Of a DNA stretch of 64,000 bases, positions 17,688 to 26,346 are shown in pieces (positions within the stretch are counted from its first letter, which is position 1; each line of letters opens with the position of its first letter). The position numbers and the translations under genes were made by a program. The DNA comes from Chitinophaga dinghuensis (GTDB lineage: Bacteria > Bacteroidota > Bacteroidia > Chitinophagales > Chitinophagaceae): assembly GCF_003259435.1 (NCBI RefSeq), contig NZ_QLMA01000009.1:310028-374027 (forward strand). Reading direction: 5' to 3'. The notes under the pieces were generated by a model that saw only the letters and a program-made list of their open reading frames with translations, made no database searches and was not told the origin of the DNA.

Positions 17688-18941
17688 ATGCAACCAAGAC
17701 GAGTTGTCGTTACAGGTTTAGGCGCTCTTACACCGCTCGGCAATACCGTAGCCGATTATTGGCACGGATTGACGAACGGTGTATCCGGCGCGGATTTTAT
17801 CAAGCAATTTGACGCTTCCAAGTTCAAAACCCGTTTTGCTTGCGAACTGAAGAATTTCGATCCTACTAACTACCTGGACAAGAAGGAGGCCCGTAAAATG
17901 GACCCCTTTACCCAAACAGCGGTAATATCCGCAGATCAAGCTATACTTGACGCCAAGATAGATGCTACTAAAATTAATGCTGACCGTGTTGGCGTTATTT
18001 GGGGCACCGGCGTGGGTGGTATGATCAACTACAGTAACGAGCTGAAAGAATTTTATACTGGCGACGGTACTCCCCGTTTCAGTCCTTTCCTTATTACCAG
18101 GCTTATCACAGATATCGCTGCCGGATCAATTTCTATCCGTCACGGTTTCAGAGGGCCTAATTTTTCTGTGGCTTCTGCCTGTGCATCTGCTACCAATGCG
18201 ATCATTGAGGCAATGTACAATATTCGCTATGGTAAGGCGGATATGATCGTTACCGGCGGCTCAGAAAATGTCATCAATGAGCCTTGTGTAGGTGGCTTCA
18301 ATGCCATGAAGGCTTTATCCGAAAGAAATGATGATCCTAAAACAGCCTCCCGTCCTTTCGACCTCGACAGAGATGGTTTCGTAATGGGCGAAGGCGCCGG
18401 TGCACTGGTACTGGAATCCCTGGATCACGCGTTGGAAAGAGGAGCAAAGATTTATGCTGAACTGGCTGGTGGCGCCGCTACCGCAGACGCATATCATATC
18501 ACCGCTCCACATCCGGAAGGTTTAGGTGCCCGCAATGTAATGAGTCAGGCACTTTTAGATGCAGGTATGCAAGCCAGCGACATTGACTACATCAATGTAC
18601 ACGGTACTTCTACCCCACTTGGTGACATTGCCGAAATTAAAGCTGTCCAGCACGTATTTGGAGAATATGCATATCAAATGAATATCTCTTCTACCAAATC
18701 CATGACAGGACACCTCCTCGGCGCTGCAGGTGCTGTTGAATCCATCGCTGTTATTATGTCCATCATCGATGGCATAGTACCTCCTACTATCAACCACTTT
18801 ACCGACGATCCAGCACTGGACCCTAGATTAAACTTTACCTTTAACACCGCACAACATAGAGAAGTAAGAGCCGGATTATCCAATACCTTCGGGTTTGGTG
18901 GTCATAACGCCTCTGTTATATTCAAAAAATTTGTTCCTTGA
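17688..18941 (+). CDS. fabF: 3-oxoacyl-[acyl-carrier-protein] synthase II
   Basis: A 417-residue condensing enzyme of type II fatty-acid synthesis. The Cys-His-His triad is present: Cys165 in SACASATNA, His305 in NVHGTSTPLGD and His342 in MTGHLLGAAGA. It extends acyl-ACP with malonyl-ACP. It starts 23 bases after acpP and ends 12 bases before rnc, so all three genes are probably one transcript. Length and motifs are standard for KAS II. Confidence 0.97.
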   Translation: MQPRRVVVTGLGALTPLGNTVADYWHGLTNGVSGADFIKQFDASKFKTRFACELKNFDPTNYLDKKEARKMDPFTQTAVISADQAILDAKIDATKINADRVGVIWGTGVGGMINYSNELKEFYTGDGTPRFSPFLITRLITDIAAGSISIRHGFRGPNFSVASACASATNAIIEAMYNIRYGKADMIVTGGSENVINEPCVGGFNAMKALSERNDDPKTASRPFDLDRDGFVMGEGAGALVLESLDHALERGAKIYAELAGGAATADAYHITAPHPEGLGARNVMSQALLDAGMQASDIDYINVHGTSTPLGDIAEIKAVQHVFGEYAYQMNISSTKSMTGHLLGAAGAVESIAVIMSIIDGIVPPTINHFTDDPALDPRLNFTFNTAQHREVRAGLSNTFGFGGHNASVIFKKFVP

Positions 18942-18953
18942 TCTTTTGATTGT

Positions 18954-19685
18954 GTGAATTTACTGCCAGGATTTTTATATCGACTGATATCTAGAAAAAG
19001 GCACTTGTACAAAGAGCTGCACAATTTACTGGGCTTCCCGCCCGGTAATTTTGCTCTGTACGAGGTTGCCCTGAGCCACCGTTCCAGCAAAGAGAAGTTT
19101 CTCGAAAGCAATGAACGGCTGGAATACCTCGGTGATGCCATCCTGGGAGCAATCGTGGGCGACTATCTCTTCAAAAAGTATCCTTACAAAACTGAAGGAT
19201 ACCTCACCGAGATGCGCTCTAAAATCGTTAACCGCCAGCAACTCAATGATATCGCTATCAAAATGGGGCTGCGCAAACTCACGATCTACGATAAATACAA
19301 TAGCTTCCTGAAAATTTCCCAAATCTTCGGTAATACCCTCGAAGCACTCGTGGGCGCCGTTTACCTGGATAAAGGCTATAACAAAACACAACAATTCGTT
19401 CATCGCCGTATCATCCTTCCTTATATCGATCTCGAACAATTGGAAAGCGTGGAGATGAACCATAAAAACAAACTCTATGGATGGGCCAATAAAAATGGCA
19501 AATCCCTGGAATTTGAACTCCTGGAAGAACAAATGGATAATGGCCGCCGTATCTTCACCGTCGGCGCCGTTGTAGACGGACAACTCATCTGCAGCGGAAA
19601 AGCATTTAATAAGAAAGATGCCAGCCAGATCGCTGCCTCTCAGGCTATACAGATCCTCGGCCTCGGCGATGATTCCAAAGACTAA
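18954..19685 (+). CDS. rnc: ribonuclease III
   Basis: A 243-residue double-strand RNA endonuclease. The RNase III signature NERLEYLGDAIL lies at residues 53-64 and the second conserved acidic site is in 'NTLEALVGAVYLDKGY'. A double-stranded RNA-binding domain occupies about 166-240 (HKNKLYGWANKNGKSLEFEL, KKDASQIAASQAI). The start codon is GTG at 18954, 12 bases after the fabF stop; no better ATG precedes the conserved region. It processes rRNA precursors and structured mRNAs. Confidence 0.95.
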   Translation: MNLLPGFLYRLISRKRHLYKELHNLLGFPPGNFALYEVALSHRSSKEKFLESNERLEYLGDAILGAIVGDYLFKKYPYKTEGYLTEMRSKIVNRQQLNDIAIKMGLRKLTIYDKYNSFLKISQIFGNTLEALVGAVYLDKGYNKTQQFVHRRIILPYIDLEQLESVEMNHKNKLYGWANKNGKSLEFELLEEQMDNGRRIFTVGAVVDGQLICSGKAFNKKDASQIAASQAIQILGLGDDSKD

Positions 19686-19736
19686 CAGCAGGCCCGCAAA
19701 ACCGTGTCTGCCCGACATCTTCCCCCCATGCAGCAG

Positions 19737-20339
19737 CTATGCTACCGCATGACGTAATATCGTTTTCAGCTTCTCCGGAGCCGTTTTCCTGAAATCAGAC
19801 AGGTAAATTTCATGATGCCGACCCTTAAACTGTAAATGACGGGACCGCATAAACGATTCCATCTTCTCCAAACTCACCGGCTCCTCACTGAATGGCCCCA
19901 CATGCATGATCTGAATAGCCCTTCCTCCCTCCATATGCTTGATATCCACCGCCCTGAGCCGACGGTTATTCTTTTTTTTCTCTGCTCCGGTCACCGACTG
20001 AATAAATTGCGGATGGGTAACGGTATCGGGTACACGAATGACCAATTCATAATACCATTGACTCCGGGGAACCGTCAAGGGATCTACTGTGGTATCTTCC
20101 ACCCACCAGTATCCTTCTAGTTTGCTGACTACAAAGTCGCGCCCCTCCTGCTTATTCAGGAACTTTATCCCATAGGCTACTGTGTACAGGGCTTCTACAT
20201 CTTCTGAGAAGCCAGGGCCATCGGGGTCTCCCTGGCCGGTGATACTCAGAAACTGGGCATCTTCAATATTGACCAGTTCCACCGCAGATCCGGCAGTGTA
20301 ATAACTTTTGTAGGCTTTGGTTAAATCCAGTTTGTCCAT
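19737..20339 (-). CDS. GyrI-like small-molecule-binding domain protein
   Basis: A 200-residue protein of the GyrI-like/SOUL-type ligand-binding fold, seen in 'DAQFLSITGQGDPDGPGF', 'YTVAYGIKFLNKQEG', 'LEGYWWVED' and 'MHVGPFSEEPVSLEKMESFM'. Such stand-alone domains bind hydrophobic small molecules, and some hydrolyse them or act as regulators' ligand modules. No DNA-binding domain is attached. The gene lies 80 bases downstream of the WYL regulator gene on the same strand; the pairing of these two families is common in Bacteroidota, and they may be co-transcribed. Confidence 0.85.
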   Translation of the reverse strand: MDKLDLTKAYKSYYTAGSAVELVNIEDAQFLSITGQGDPDGPGFSEDVEALYTVAYGIKFLNKQEGRDFVVSKLEGYWWVEDTTVDPLTVPRSQWYYELVIRVPDTVTHPQFIQSVTGAEKKKNNRRLRAVDIKHMEGGRAIQIMHVGPFSEEPVSLEKMESFMRSRHLQFKGRHHEIYLSDFRKTAPEKLKTILRHAVA

Positions 20340-20420
20340 CTCCGTTAGATTTAGTGTTGAAAAGGGTTATTTAACACTACAAAGCAACAAGGGGGAAATG
20401 ACAACCTTATGTCAGGAGGA

Positions 20421-21386
20421 TTATTTTAAATAATGATCCCGGATTTCAGTGGCATATTTAATCACCCATTCCTTTAAACTATCCGGGCCCAATACTTCCA
20501 CACTGTTACCGAAAGTAATCAGCCAGCGAGGAAAATAGCCTCTGGGTGGTTGGAGGAATACCATCTCCGTTTTTTCTCCCAAATTTCTTTCCGCTACCAA
20601 ACCGAAATAATATTTCTGAGAATTAATATATTTAACTACTCTGGTTTCCATTAAAATACGGCATTCTTCGAATTCTTCTCCTTCCATCTTAAACTGCGTC
20701 GCCATGTAATCTTTCAGGGAAACATGTTTGGCTTTCTCATAGCGTTCGGGTTGTACCTGTAGTTTCCGGATACGGTCTATCCTGAAGTTCCGGTAGCCCT
20801 GACGCAGCCGGCACCAGGCAATCAAATGCCAGTTATGGCTCATATGGAAGATACCTACAGGCTCGATTTCTCTTCTTGTAGCTACTTCATCTTTGAAGGA
20901 GAAGTACTCCATACTCAGTACCTGCTGATTACCAATAGATTGCTGAATATCAGAAAGGAATTTATTTGGAAAATCATCTCCCTGAAGGTGGAGGGGTTGG
21001 TATTTAACCACTGCAATGTTATCATCCAGGTTTTCCAGATAATCTTTATCGCTTCCCCGGAGTACGGAGCGAATTTTTTCCATGGCGAAGCCAAATTGTT
21101 TCTCATTGGAGTGGTCGCTGTACTTTTCCATCAGTTTTTCTGCGGTGAGTAAGGCAGCAGCCTCTTCCTTGGAGAACATTACCGGGGGCAGGTGGTAACC
21201 ATCTACTATATAATAGCCGGTTCCGGCTTCGGCTCCAATAGGAACGCCTGCTTCCTGGAGGGCCTTCACATCTCTGTAAACCGTTCTCAGGCTTATATTG
21301 AAACGCTCGGAAATCTCGGAAGCCTTTACGATCTTTTTGCCCTGAAGTTGGATAAGAATGGCTGTGAGTCTGTCAATTCGGTTCAT
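20421..21386 (-). CDS. WYL-domain transcriptional regulator (YafY/DeoR-like HTH)
   Basis: A 321-residue regulator. The N-terminal helix-turn-helix (about 1-60: MNRIDRLTAILIQLQ, ISERFNISLRTVYRDVKALQ) is followed by a WYL ligand-sensing domain (about 135-225: VLSMEYFSFKDE, RREIEPVGIFHMSHNWHLIA, FRIDRIRKL) and a WCX-type C-terminal domain. The start is set at the ATG giving MNRIDRLTA, the conserved N terminus; an upstream in-frame start would add 12 unconserved residues. WYL domains sense nucleic acid or nucleotide-like ligands. The GyrI-like gene downstream is the nearest possible target. Confidence 0.9.
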   Translation of the reverse strand: MNRIDRLTAILIQLQGKKIVKASEISERFNISLRTVYRDVKALQEAGVPIGAEAGTGYYIVDGYHLPPVMFSKEEAAALLTAEKLMEKYSDHSNEKQFGFAMEKIRSVLRGSDKDYLENLDDNIAVVKYQPLHLQGDDFPNKFLSDIQQSIGNQQVLSMEYFSFKDEVATRREIEPVGIFHMSHNWHLIAWCRLRQGYRNFRIDRIRKLQVQPERYEKAKHVSLKDYMATQFKMEGEEFEECRILMETRVVKYINSQKYYFGLVAERNLGEKTEMVFLQPPRGYFPRWLITFGNSVEVLGPDSLKEWVIKYATEIRDHYLK

Positions 21387-21643
21387 GGGACTAAGAAAAT
21401 TACCACGAAGGTCGGTAGTCAAAAAAATATTTTTAAATTTTTTTTACCCTGAATTAAACTTTGATGAAAATACGGGGTCTTACTTATACAACAACGCTTT
21501 CGGAGAACGCAAGAAACTGAGAAAGAGATAAGTAGAGTTCCGAAAGTCATTAATTCGATGCTACAGTACAGAATATAGGTTAAATGGTAAGCCCCTGCAA
21601 TTTCTTGCGGGGGCCTGTTTTTTATAGCACTTTAGCGGAGTTT
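21387..21643. other. intergenic region upstream of the WYL regulator
   Basis: AT-rich sequence with runs of A and T near 21421-21446 that should include the minus-strand promoter of the regulator. A short GCCCCTGCAA / TTGCGGGGGC inverted pair near 21590-21616 followed by TGTTTTTTA could be an intrinsic terminator. No gene is seen. Confidence 0.4.
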
Positions 21644-21962
21644 TTGCTCGCAGAGCAGCATAGGCAGCAAAGCAGCAAAAAATTAAGTTTGTTATTATTT
21701 TGAATGTATCTGGCAATCGAACTACCACCTACTCTTCCAGAGTAATATTTTGCAATCCCAACAACTTCTTTACTGCCCTGCTGCTTATGCTGCTTTGCGA
21801 GCAATAAAATCCGGAACAAGGACCTTATAATCCCAACAACTTTCTTTGCTGCCCTGCTGCTTATGCTGCTCTGCGAGCAAAAAAATCCGGAATAATGCCT
21901 TATAATCTCAACAACTTTCTTTGCTGCTCTGCTGCTTATGCTGCTCTGCGAGCAAAAAAATC
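21644..21962. repeat. three tandem ~74-bp repeats plus an inverted copy, behind cydB
   Basis: Three direct copies of a unit of about 74 bases, each holding 'CCCTGCTGCTTATGCTGCT' or a close variant and then 'CTGCGAGCAA', lie at about 21755-21830, 21830-21904 and 21904-21962. A shorter copy in reverse orientation (about 21644-21682, TTGCTCGCAGAGCAGCATA onward) faces them. The last direct copy ends at the cydB stop codon. Together the inverted and direct copies could fold into a long hairpin. A minus-strand frame through the array gives a threefold peptide repeat, but it has no other sign of coding. The unit may be a mobile palindromic (REP/MITE-like) element. Confidence 0.8.
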
Positions 21963-22997
21963 CTAATAACTCATTTCGTTTAATTTCACCTTGCCTCGGA
22001 AAGTCCAAAATACAAATATGGTATAAGACAGTACCAGTGGCGTGCCTATTGCGGCAATAATCAGCATTATTTTTAAGGATTTGGCAGAAGACGCTGCCGC
22101 GTAGATACTGATGCTATTGGCGGGATCGGTATTACTGATAATGATATTCGGATATAGTCCGATGGCGAATAATATCAACAGGCAGGAGATGATGATGCAG
22201 GAGTATACAAATGCGGTGAAATATTTCCGGCTGTCGATGTTGCGTTTGATGTTTAACAGTATCAATACGGCGATCAACGGTAAGATGAATAGTGCCGGAG
22301 CGTGTTTGAAAGCTTGTGTCATATGGGGTACATATATCAGTGTAGCCATAGACGTTAGAATGAAGCAGAGTATGAAAAACTTACTACAGTTGTTCACCAG
22401 GATGGTCAACTTTGCGTAGAGGCGGTTTTCTGTTTTCATGACCAGGTAAATAGCGCCATGCAGCATAAACAGCGCCAACGTGGTGAAGGAGATGAGGATG
22501 GCATAAGGATTAAAGAATGTCAGCAGGGTACCGGTAAACTCATGTTCCTTATTGAAAGGCATGCCATGGATAAGATTCCCTAATACCAGTCCCAGTAACA
22601 AGGTGATAAATATGCTGGACACGGAATAGCTGATATCCCACATTTTGCGCCACCATTTCCAGGGCTCTTTACTTCTGAATTCTATGGAGATAGCCCTGAA
22701 AATAAGGGCCACGAGAAAGAGCATAAATGGAATATAGAATGTGGAAAACACTACGCCATAAACCAGCGGGAAACCCGCAAAGAGGGCGCCGCCGGCTATT
22801 ACCAGCCAAACTTCATTTCCATCCCAGACAGGACCAATTGCATTCAGTACCAGTCGTCTGCTTTCTTCTTTATTGAAAAATAAATGTAAGGCGCCAGCGC
22901 CCAGGTCAAAACCATCCAATACGCCATAACCGGTAATCAGGCCGCCAATGACCAGGAACCACCATGTAGGAAGATCTAATCCAAGAATTGTTTCCAT
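21963..22997 (-). CDS. cydB: cytochrome bd ubiquinol oxidase subunit II
   Basis: A 344-residue integral membrane protein with eight or nine helices. The N-terminal 'GYGVLDGFDLGAGALH' and 'NAIGPVWDGNEVWLVIAGGALF' signatures are typical of CydB; the latter is given as NAIGPVWDGNEVWLV and IAGGALF. With CydA it forms the high-affinity quinol oxidase that reduces oxygen to water. It starts 11 bases after the cydA stop codon and is co-transcribed with it. The stop codon abuts a repeat array. Confidence 0.96.
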   Translation of the reverse strand: METILGLDLPTWWFLVIGGLITGYGVLDGFDLGAGALHLFFNKEESRRLVLNAIGPVWDGNEVWLVIAGGALFAGFPLVYGVVFSTFYIPFMLFLVALIFRAISIEFRSKEPWKWWRKMWDISYSVSSIFITLLLGLVLGNLIHGMPFNKEHEFTGTLLTFFNPYAILISFTTLALFMLHGAIYLVMKTENRLYAKLTILVNNCSKFFILCFILTSMATLIYVPHMTQAFKHAPALFILPLIAVLILLNIKRNIDSRKYFTAFVYSCIIISCLLILFAIGLYPNIIISNTDPANSISIYAAASSAKSLKIMLIIAAIGTPLVLSYTIFVFWTFRGKVKLNEMSY

Positions 22998-23008
22998 ACG
23001 CTAGTATT

Positions 23009-24394
23009 TTAAGCAGGAATATTTGCAATATTTCTTTTGGAGAAATGTTCACTATCGTCTTCATCCTCATCTGTAATATCAGGACCATGGCTGATTTTAC
23101 GGTTCAGTAGAAAGATGAACAGTACAAATAACAGCATATATACCAAGGTGAACAGAATCAATGAGAACATCACCTGATCGGCTGTTACTTTTTTGGAGAG
23201 GGCGTCGGAGGTACGTAGCAGTCCGTATACCACCCATGGTTGCCGCCCCACTTCGGCAGCATACCAGCCCAATTGATTAGCGATCTGAGGTAACAGTACC
23301 GCCCATACGAAAATCCACATCAGCCATCGATGATTGAATAACTGTTTTTTCCAGAGTAATACCACGGCGGTTAATGTGAGCGCAATCAGGGTAATGCCGA
23401 TGGCCACCATTAAATGATAGGTCTGAAAAACGAAGTTGACAGCAGTGGGTCTGTCCTCCTTAGGGATAGATCTCAGTCCCTGCACTGGCTCACTGAAGCT
23501 GCCATGCGTCAGGAAGGAGAGGCCGCCGGGTATTTTTATACCGGTTGTTTTCTCTTCCTTGGTATTCACCCAACCCATGATGTACATATCAGCCACAGCG
23601 AGACTATCATAATGCCCTTCCATGGCAGCGAGTTTGGCGGGTTGGTATTTACTGACATATTCCGCAGAGCGATGTCCGGTAAACAGTTGCAGCAAAGCGG
23701 CTATCACGGCTACAGACAAGCCCACTTTAAACATAGCCTGCGAGTGCTTGATGTATTTACCTTTTAATATATACCAGGCCCCTACGCTCATCACCAGGAA
23801 AGACCCTGCCAGGAAAGCGCCTACCAGCACATGTGACAAGCGATCTATGGAAGAAGGGTTGTTCACCATGGCCCAGAAATCGGTGATCACCGCACGGGCT
23901 CCCAGATCATGGCCTTCAATCCTGTATCCAGCCGGAGTTTGCTGCCAGGAATTGGCTATTACAATCCAGATGGCGGAAAATATAGACCCGAATGCCACCA
24001 TGATGGTGGAAAAGAAATGCACCCCTTTACTGACCCTGTTCCAGCCAAAAAGTAACACGCCCAGAAAGCCGGATTCCAACGCAAAGGCGAAGATGCCTTC
24101 TGCAGCGAGGGCGCTGCCAAATATATCGCCCACATAATGAGAATAAGTGGCCCAGTTGGTACCAAACTCAAACTCCATCACAATGCCCGTGGCTACGCCA
24201 AGACCAAATATGAGTGCGAAGATTTTAATCCAGAAACGAGTGATATCACGATAGACGGGCAACCCTGTTTTCAGGTATAAGCCCTCCATAATTACAAGGC
24301 ATACGCCCAGGCCAATACTCAGCGGAGGATAGATGTAGTGAAATGCTATCGTAAAGGCAAATTGTATGCGGGAAAGGATTTCTACTGACGGCAT
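23009..24394 (-). CDS. cydA: cytochrome bd ubiquinol oxidase subunit I
   Basis: A 461-residue haem-bearing subunit of the bd oxidase. His19 in 'QFAFTIAFHYIYPPLSIGLG' is the conserved haem ligand in helix 1. 'YQPAKLAAMEGHYDS' and 'WYAAEVGRQPWVVYG' are further family blocks. The quinol-binding loop is short, as in most non-enterobacterial CydA proteins. The acidic C terminus (DEDEDDSE) is cytoplasmic. The gene is the first of the cydAB operon and has a -7 promoter element just upstream. bd oxidases support growth in low oxygen and tolerate nitric oxide and sulfide. Confidence 0.96.
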   Translation of the reverse strand: MPSVEILSRIQFAFTIAFHYIYPPLSIGLGVCLVIMEGLYLKTGLPVYRDITRFWIKIFALIFGLGVATGIVMEFEFGTNWATYSHYVGDIFGSALAAEGIFAFALESGFLGVLLFGWNRVSKGVHFFSTIMVAFGSIFSAIWIVIANSWQQTPAGYRIEGHDLGARAVITDFWAMVNNPSSIDRLSHVLVGAFLAGSFLVMSVGAWYILKGKYIKHSQAMFKVGLSVAVIAALLQLFTGHRSAEYVSKYQPAKLAAMEGHYDSLAVADMYIMGWVNTKEEKTTGIKIPGGLSFLTHGSFSEPVQGLRSIPKEDRPTAVNFVFQTYHLMVAIGITLIALTLTAVVLLWKKQLFNHRWLMWIFVWAVLLPQIANQLGWYAAEVGRQPWVVYGLLRTSDALSKKVTADQVMFSLILFTLVYMLLFVLFIFLLNRKISHGPDITDEDEDDSEHFSKRNIANIPA

Positions 24395-24412
24395 AATTCA
24401 ACGGATATTGTA

Positions 24413-24420
24413 CAAAGTTA
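24413..24420 (-). promoter_or_regulatory. cydAB -7 promoter element
   Basis: Read on the minus strand this is TAACTTTG, a match to TAnnTTTG. The predicted transcript starts about 12 bases before the cydA ATG. A -33 TTG at canonical spacing is not clear. Confidence 0.4.
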
Positions 24421-24780
24421 TTGACATCCATCATCCACGAACCTGACGTTTATCATGTTTTCTAAATTTAACCCATTTCTCTCCAAAATAAAAAAAGTAG
24501 AGAAAATAATTCTCTTGAAATTGCTTGCTGTGGCGGGTTTTGGGAAGATGGTTAAAATAGTATTATAGTATTAACAACGGATAAAGGAAAAGGGTTGAAC
24601 GCTACTGTACCTTTAGTATACACAAAATTACATCATTGGCGAAAGTCAATGAAACTTCAATCTTATAAATGGTAATAATACAGGAGCCGGATGTCTATCA
24701 GGCTCATTAATTAGACTGCTTATTTTCCTCTGAATACACCTTGGTAGTTATTATAGGTTGTTTTGGTGAATAGCCTGTAG
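24421..24780. other. AT-rich intergenic region, no gene seen
   Basis: About 360 bases separate cydA from the terminator of the oxidoreductase gene. Two small hairpins are visible, AGAGAA/TTCTCT near 24500 and GAGCC/GGCTC near 24683-24704, but neither has a T-run. No reading frame with family resemblance or RNA gene was seen. Confidence 0.5.
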
Positions 24781-24810
24781 AAAGAGTCCTGATGAAAGTC
24801 AGGACTCTTT
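24781..24810 (-). terminator. intrinsic terminator of the oxidoreductase gene
   Basis: A perfect 12-pair stem (24781-24792 with 24799-24810) with a 6-base loop begins 8 bases beyond the stop codon of the minus-strand gene at 24818. The A/T-rich outer pairs (AAAGAG / CTCTTT) supply the T-rich end. Confidence 0.8.
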
Positions 24811-24817
24811 ACCAACG

Positions 24818-25825
24818 TTATTTTATCTCTACAACTATTTTTCCGAAATTCTTTCCACTCTCCAAATGATAAAATGCATCCTGCACCGTAGATAAATCAT
24901 ACACGCTATCAATCACCGGTTTAAGCCCATTATAGGCAAAGGTATTCGCCACCTGCTGCAAACTAGCCTTACTACCCACTGAATACGCCTGCACCCGCGC
25001 TAAACTCTGCCATAAACTCATGAAGTCCAACGGTAATGACATTCCAGTCATGAAACCTACCAGCCCTACAAACCCATGAGTAGCGACAGATTTGATACTG
25101 TTGTTAACTGTACTGGTGCCCGCAATATCCAGCGTAGCATGTACCCCCTCGCCATTAGTGAGTCGTTTGACCTCCGTATACCACTCAGGATGCTCCTTAT
25201 AATTAATTACTTCATCTGCCCCCAGCGCTTTCAGCTTTGATACTTTCCCCGCATCGCCGGTAGTGGCAATGACTCTCGCCCCCGCCGCACGGGCAAGCTG
25301 TAATGCAAATAATGACACGCCGCCACTACCCTGCGTCAAAACCGTCTGCCCCGGCTGAATATTCGCATATTCCATCAAGCCCGTCCAGGCAGTTACCGCC
25401 GCCACAGGTAAAGTGGCCGCTTCTACACTGCTCAACGCAGCCGGCGTACGCACCAACGCATATTCCGGAATAACATAGTACTCCGACAATACCCCCGGCA
25501 CAGTATTCCCCGTACGCTGCGAATTAGTATACTGCGTTACTTTTCCACTTTGCCATAACTGCGTATAGTGCGTCATCACCCTATCTCCTGGCTTCCATTC
25601 AGTCACCGCTGCTCCTACCGCTTCAACCACACCAGCCCCCTCTGAAGAAGGCGTAAAAGGAAAACCAATGCTACCATATTGCCCCTTTACCAATACCGTC
25701 TCTAAAAAATTAAGAGAGGCTGCCTCCATTCTAATCAGCACCTCATGCGCGCCAGGAACAGGTTTGGGAACCTCTACTACCGCTAATTGATCTATTCCAA
25801 ACTTATTTATCTGAATTGCTTTCAT
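24818..25825 (-). CDS. zinc-independent medium-chain NAD(P)-dependent oxidoreductase
   Basis: A 335-residue MDR-superfamily quinone reductase or alcohol-dehydrogenase-like enzyme. The start is at MKAIQINKFG (25825); a longer frame adds 17 unconserved residues. The GroES-like N-terminal domain has 'SSEGAGVVEAVG', where the catalytic zinc His of true alcohol dehydrogenases is replaced, and the four structural zinc cysteines are absent. The Rossmann motif is 'GSGGVSLFALQLARAAGARV'. It should transfer hydride from NADPH to quinones or activated alkenes. It is divergent from an HxlR regulator, a pairing often seen for oxidative or electrophile stress genes. Confidence 0.9.
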   Translation of the reverse strand: MKAIQINKFGIDQLAVVEVPKPVPGAHEVLIRMEAASLNFLETVLVKGQYGSIGFPFTPSSEGAGVVEAVGAAVTEWKPGDRVMTHYTQLWQSGKVTQYTNSQRTGNTVPGVLSEYYVIPEYALVRTPAALSSVEAATLPVAAVTAWTGLMEYANIQPGQTVLTQGSGGVSLFALQLARAAGARVIATTGDAGKVSKLKALGADEVINYKEHPEWYTEVKRLTNGEGVHATLDIAGTSTVNNSIKSVATHGFVGLVGFMTGMSLPLDFMSLWQSLARVQAYSVGSKASLQQVANTFAYNGLKPVIDSVYDLSTVQDAFYHLESGKNFGKIVVEIK

Positions 25826-25882
25826 AAATTGTAATTTTAATAAAGCAAAATTGGATGGTACTAGTGAATTAGTCAAGTATGC

Positions 25883-25897
25883 ACCTTTTGGAAAGGT
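25883..25897. promoter_or_regulatory. probable HxlR operator between the divergent genes
   Basis: ACCTTT-TGG-AAAGGT is a perfect 6-base inverted repeat with a 3-base centre in the 115-base gap between the oxidoreductase and HxlR genes. A nearly identical sequence, ACCTTTCAAAAGGTACTTT, recurs at 26041-26059 inside the HxlR coding region. HxlR-type dimers bind short palindromes of this kind. Confidence 0.55.
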
Positions 25898-25940
25898 ACT
25901 TTCTGATTAGATACTATTATTGATTATCAATGATATAAAA

Positions 25941-26294
25941 ATGGAGAAAAGAGAAAAAATTAACCATAGAGACACGGTTTGTGCAGTCGATTACGCCTTC
26001 CAACGCATAGGCGGCAAACATAAAGGAAGACTAATATATCACCTTTCAAAAGGTACTTTACGCTACGGAGAACTAGGCCGCCGAATAACAGGGATCACCC
26101 CTAAAATGCTCACACAGGTGCTCCGGGAACTGGAAGAAGATGGCCTCGTAAAAAGACATGTTTACCTGGAAGTACCTCCAAGAGTAGAATATTCCCTCAC
26201 CCCATCCGGAATGGAACTGGTGCCGTTCATTGTACTACTGGCCGACTGGGGAAGAGCCAAAATGAACAAGGAAGGATTAGCCTGCGAAAATTAA
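25941..26294 (+). CDS. HxlR-family winged-helix regulator
   Basis: A 117-residue regulator of the HxlR/YodB/HypR family: 'CAVDYAFQRIGGKHKGRLIY', 'LRYGELGRRITGITPKMLTQ' with the recognition helix, and the wing 'VKRHVYLEVPPRVEYSLTPS'. The start is at MEKREK (25941); an upstream TTG is less likely. It has one N-terminal cysteine (in TVCAVDYA), at the position where redox-sensing members carry their sensor Cys. It is divergent from the oxidoreductase at 24818-25825, its probable target, and is followed by a strong terminator. Confidence 0.92.
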   Translation: MEKREKINHRDTVCAVDYAFQRIGGKHKGRLIYHLSKGTLRYGELGRRITGITPKMLTQVLRELEEDGLVKRHVYLEVPPRVEYSLTPSGMELVPFIVLLADWGRAKMNKEGLACEN

Positions 26295-26303
26295 GATAAA
26301 ACG

Positions 26304-26339
26304 AAAACGCCGGAAGCATGATCGCTTCCGGCGTTTTTT
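26304..26339. terminator. bidirectional intrinsic terminator
   Basis: A perfect 14-pair stem (26304-26317 with 26324-26337), loop ATGATC, and A- and T-runs on both sides. It serves the plus-strand HxlR gene and the minus-strand jetC gene, whose stop codon lies 8 bases beyond. Confidence 0.92.
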
Positions 26340-26346
26340 ATGATGA

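Noticed and set aside
21622..22008. A minus-strand reading frame with a threefold FFCSQSSISSRAAKKVV repeat
   Set aside because: It is the translation of the tandem DNA repeat and overlaps the cydB 3' end; no start signal or family supports it.
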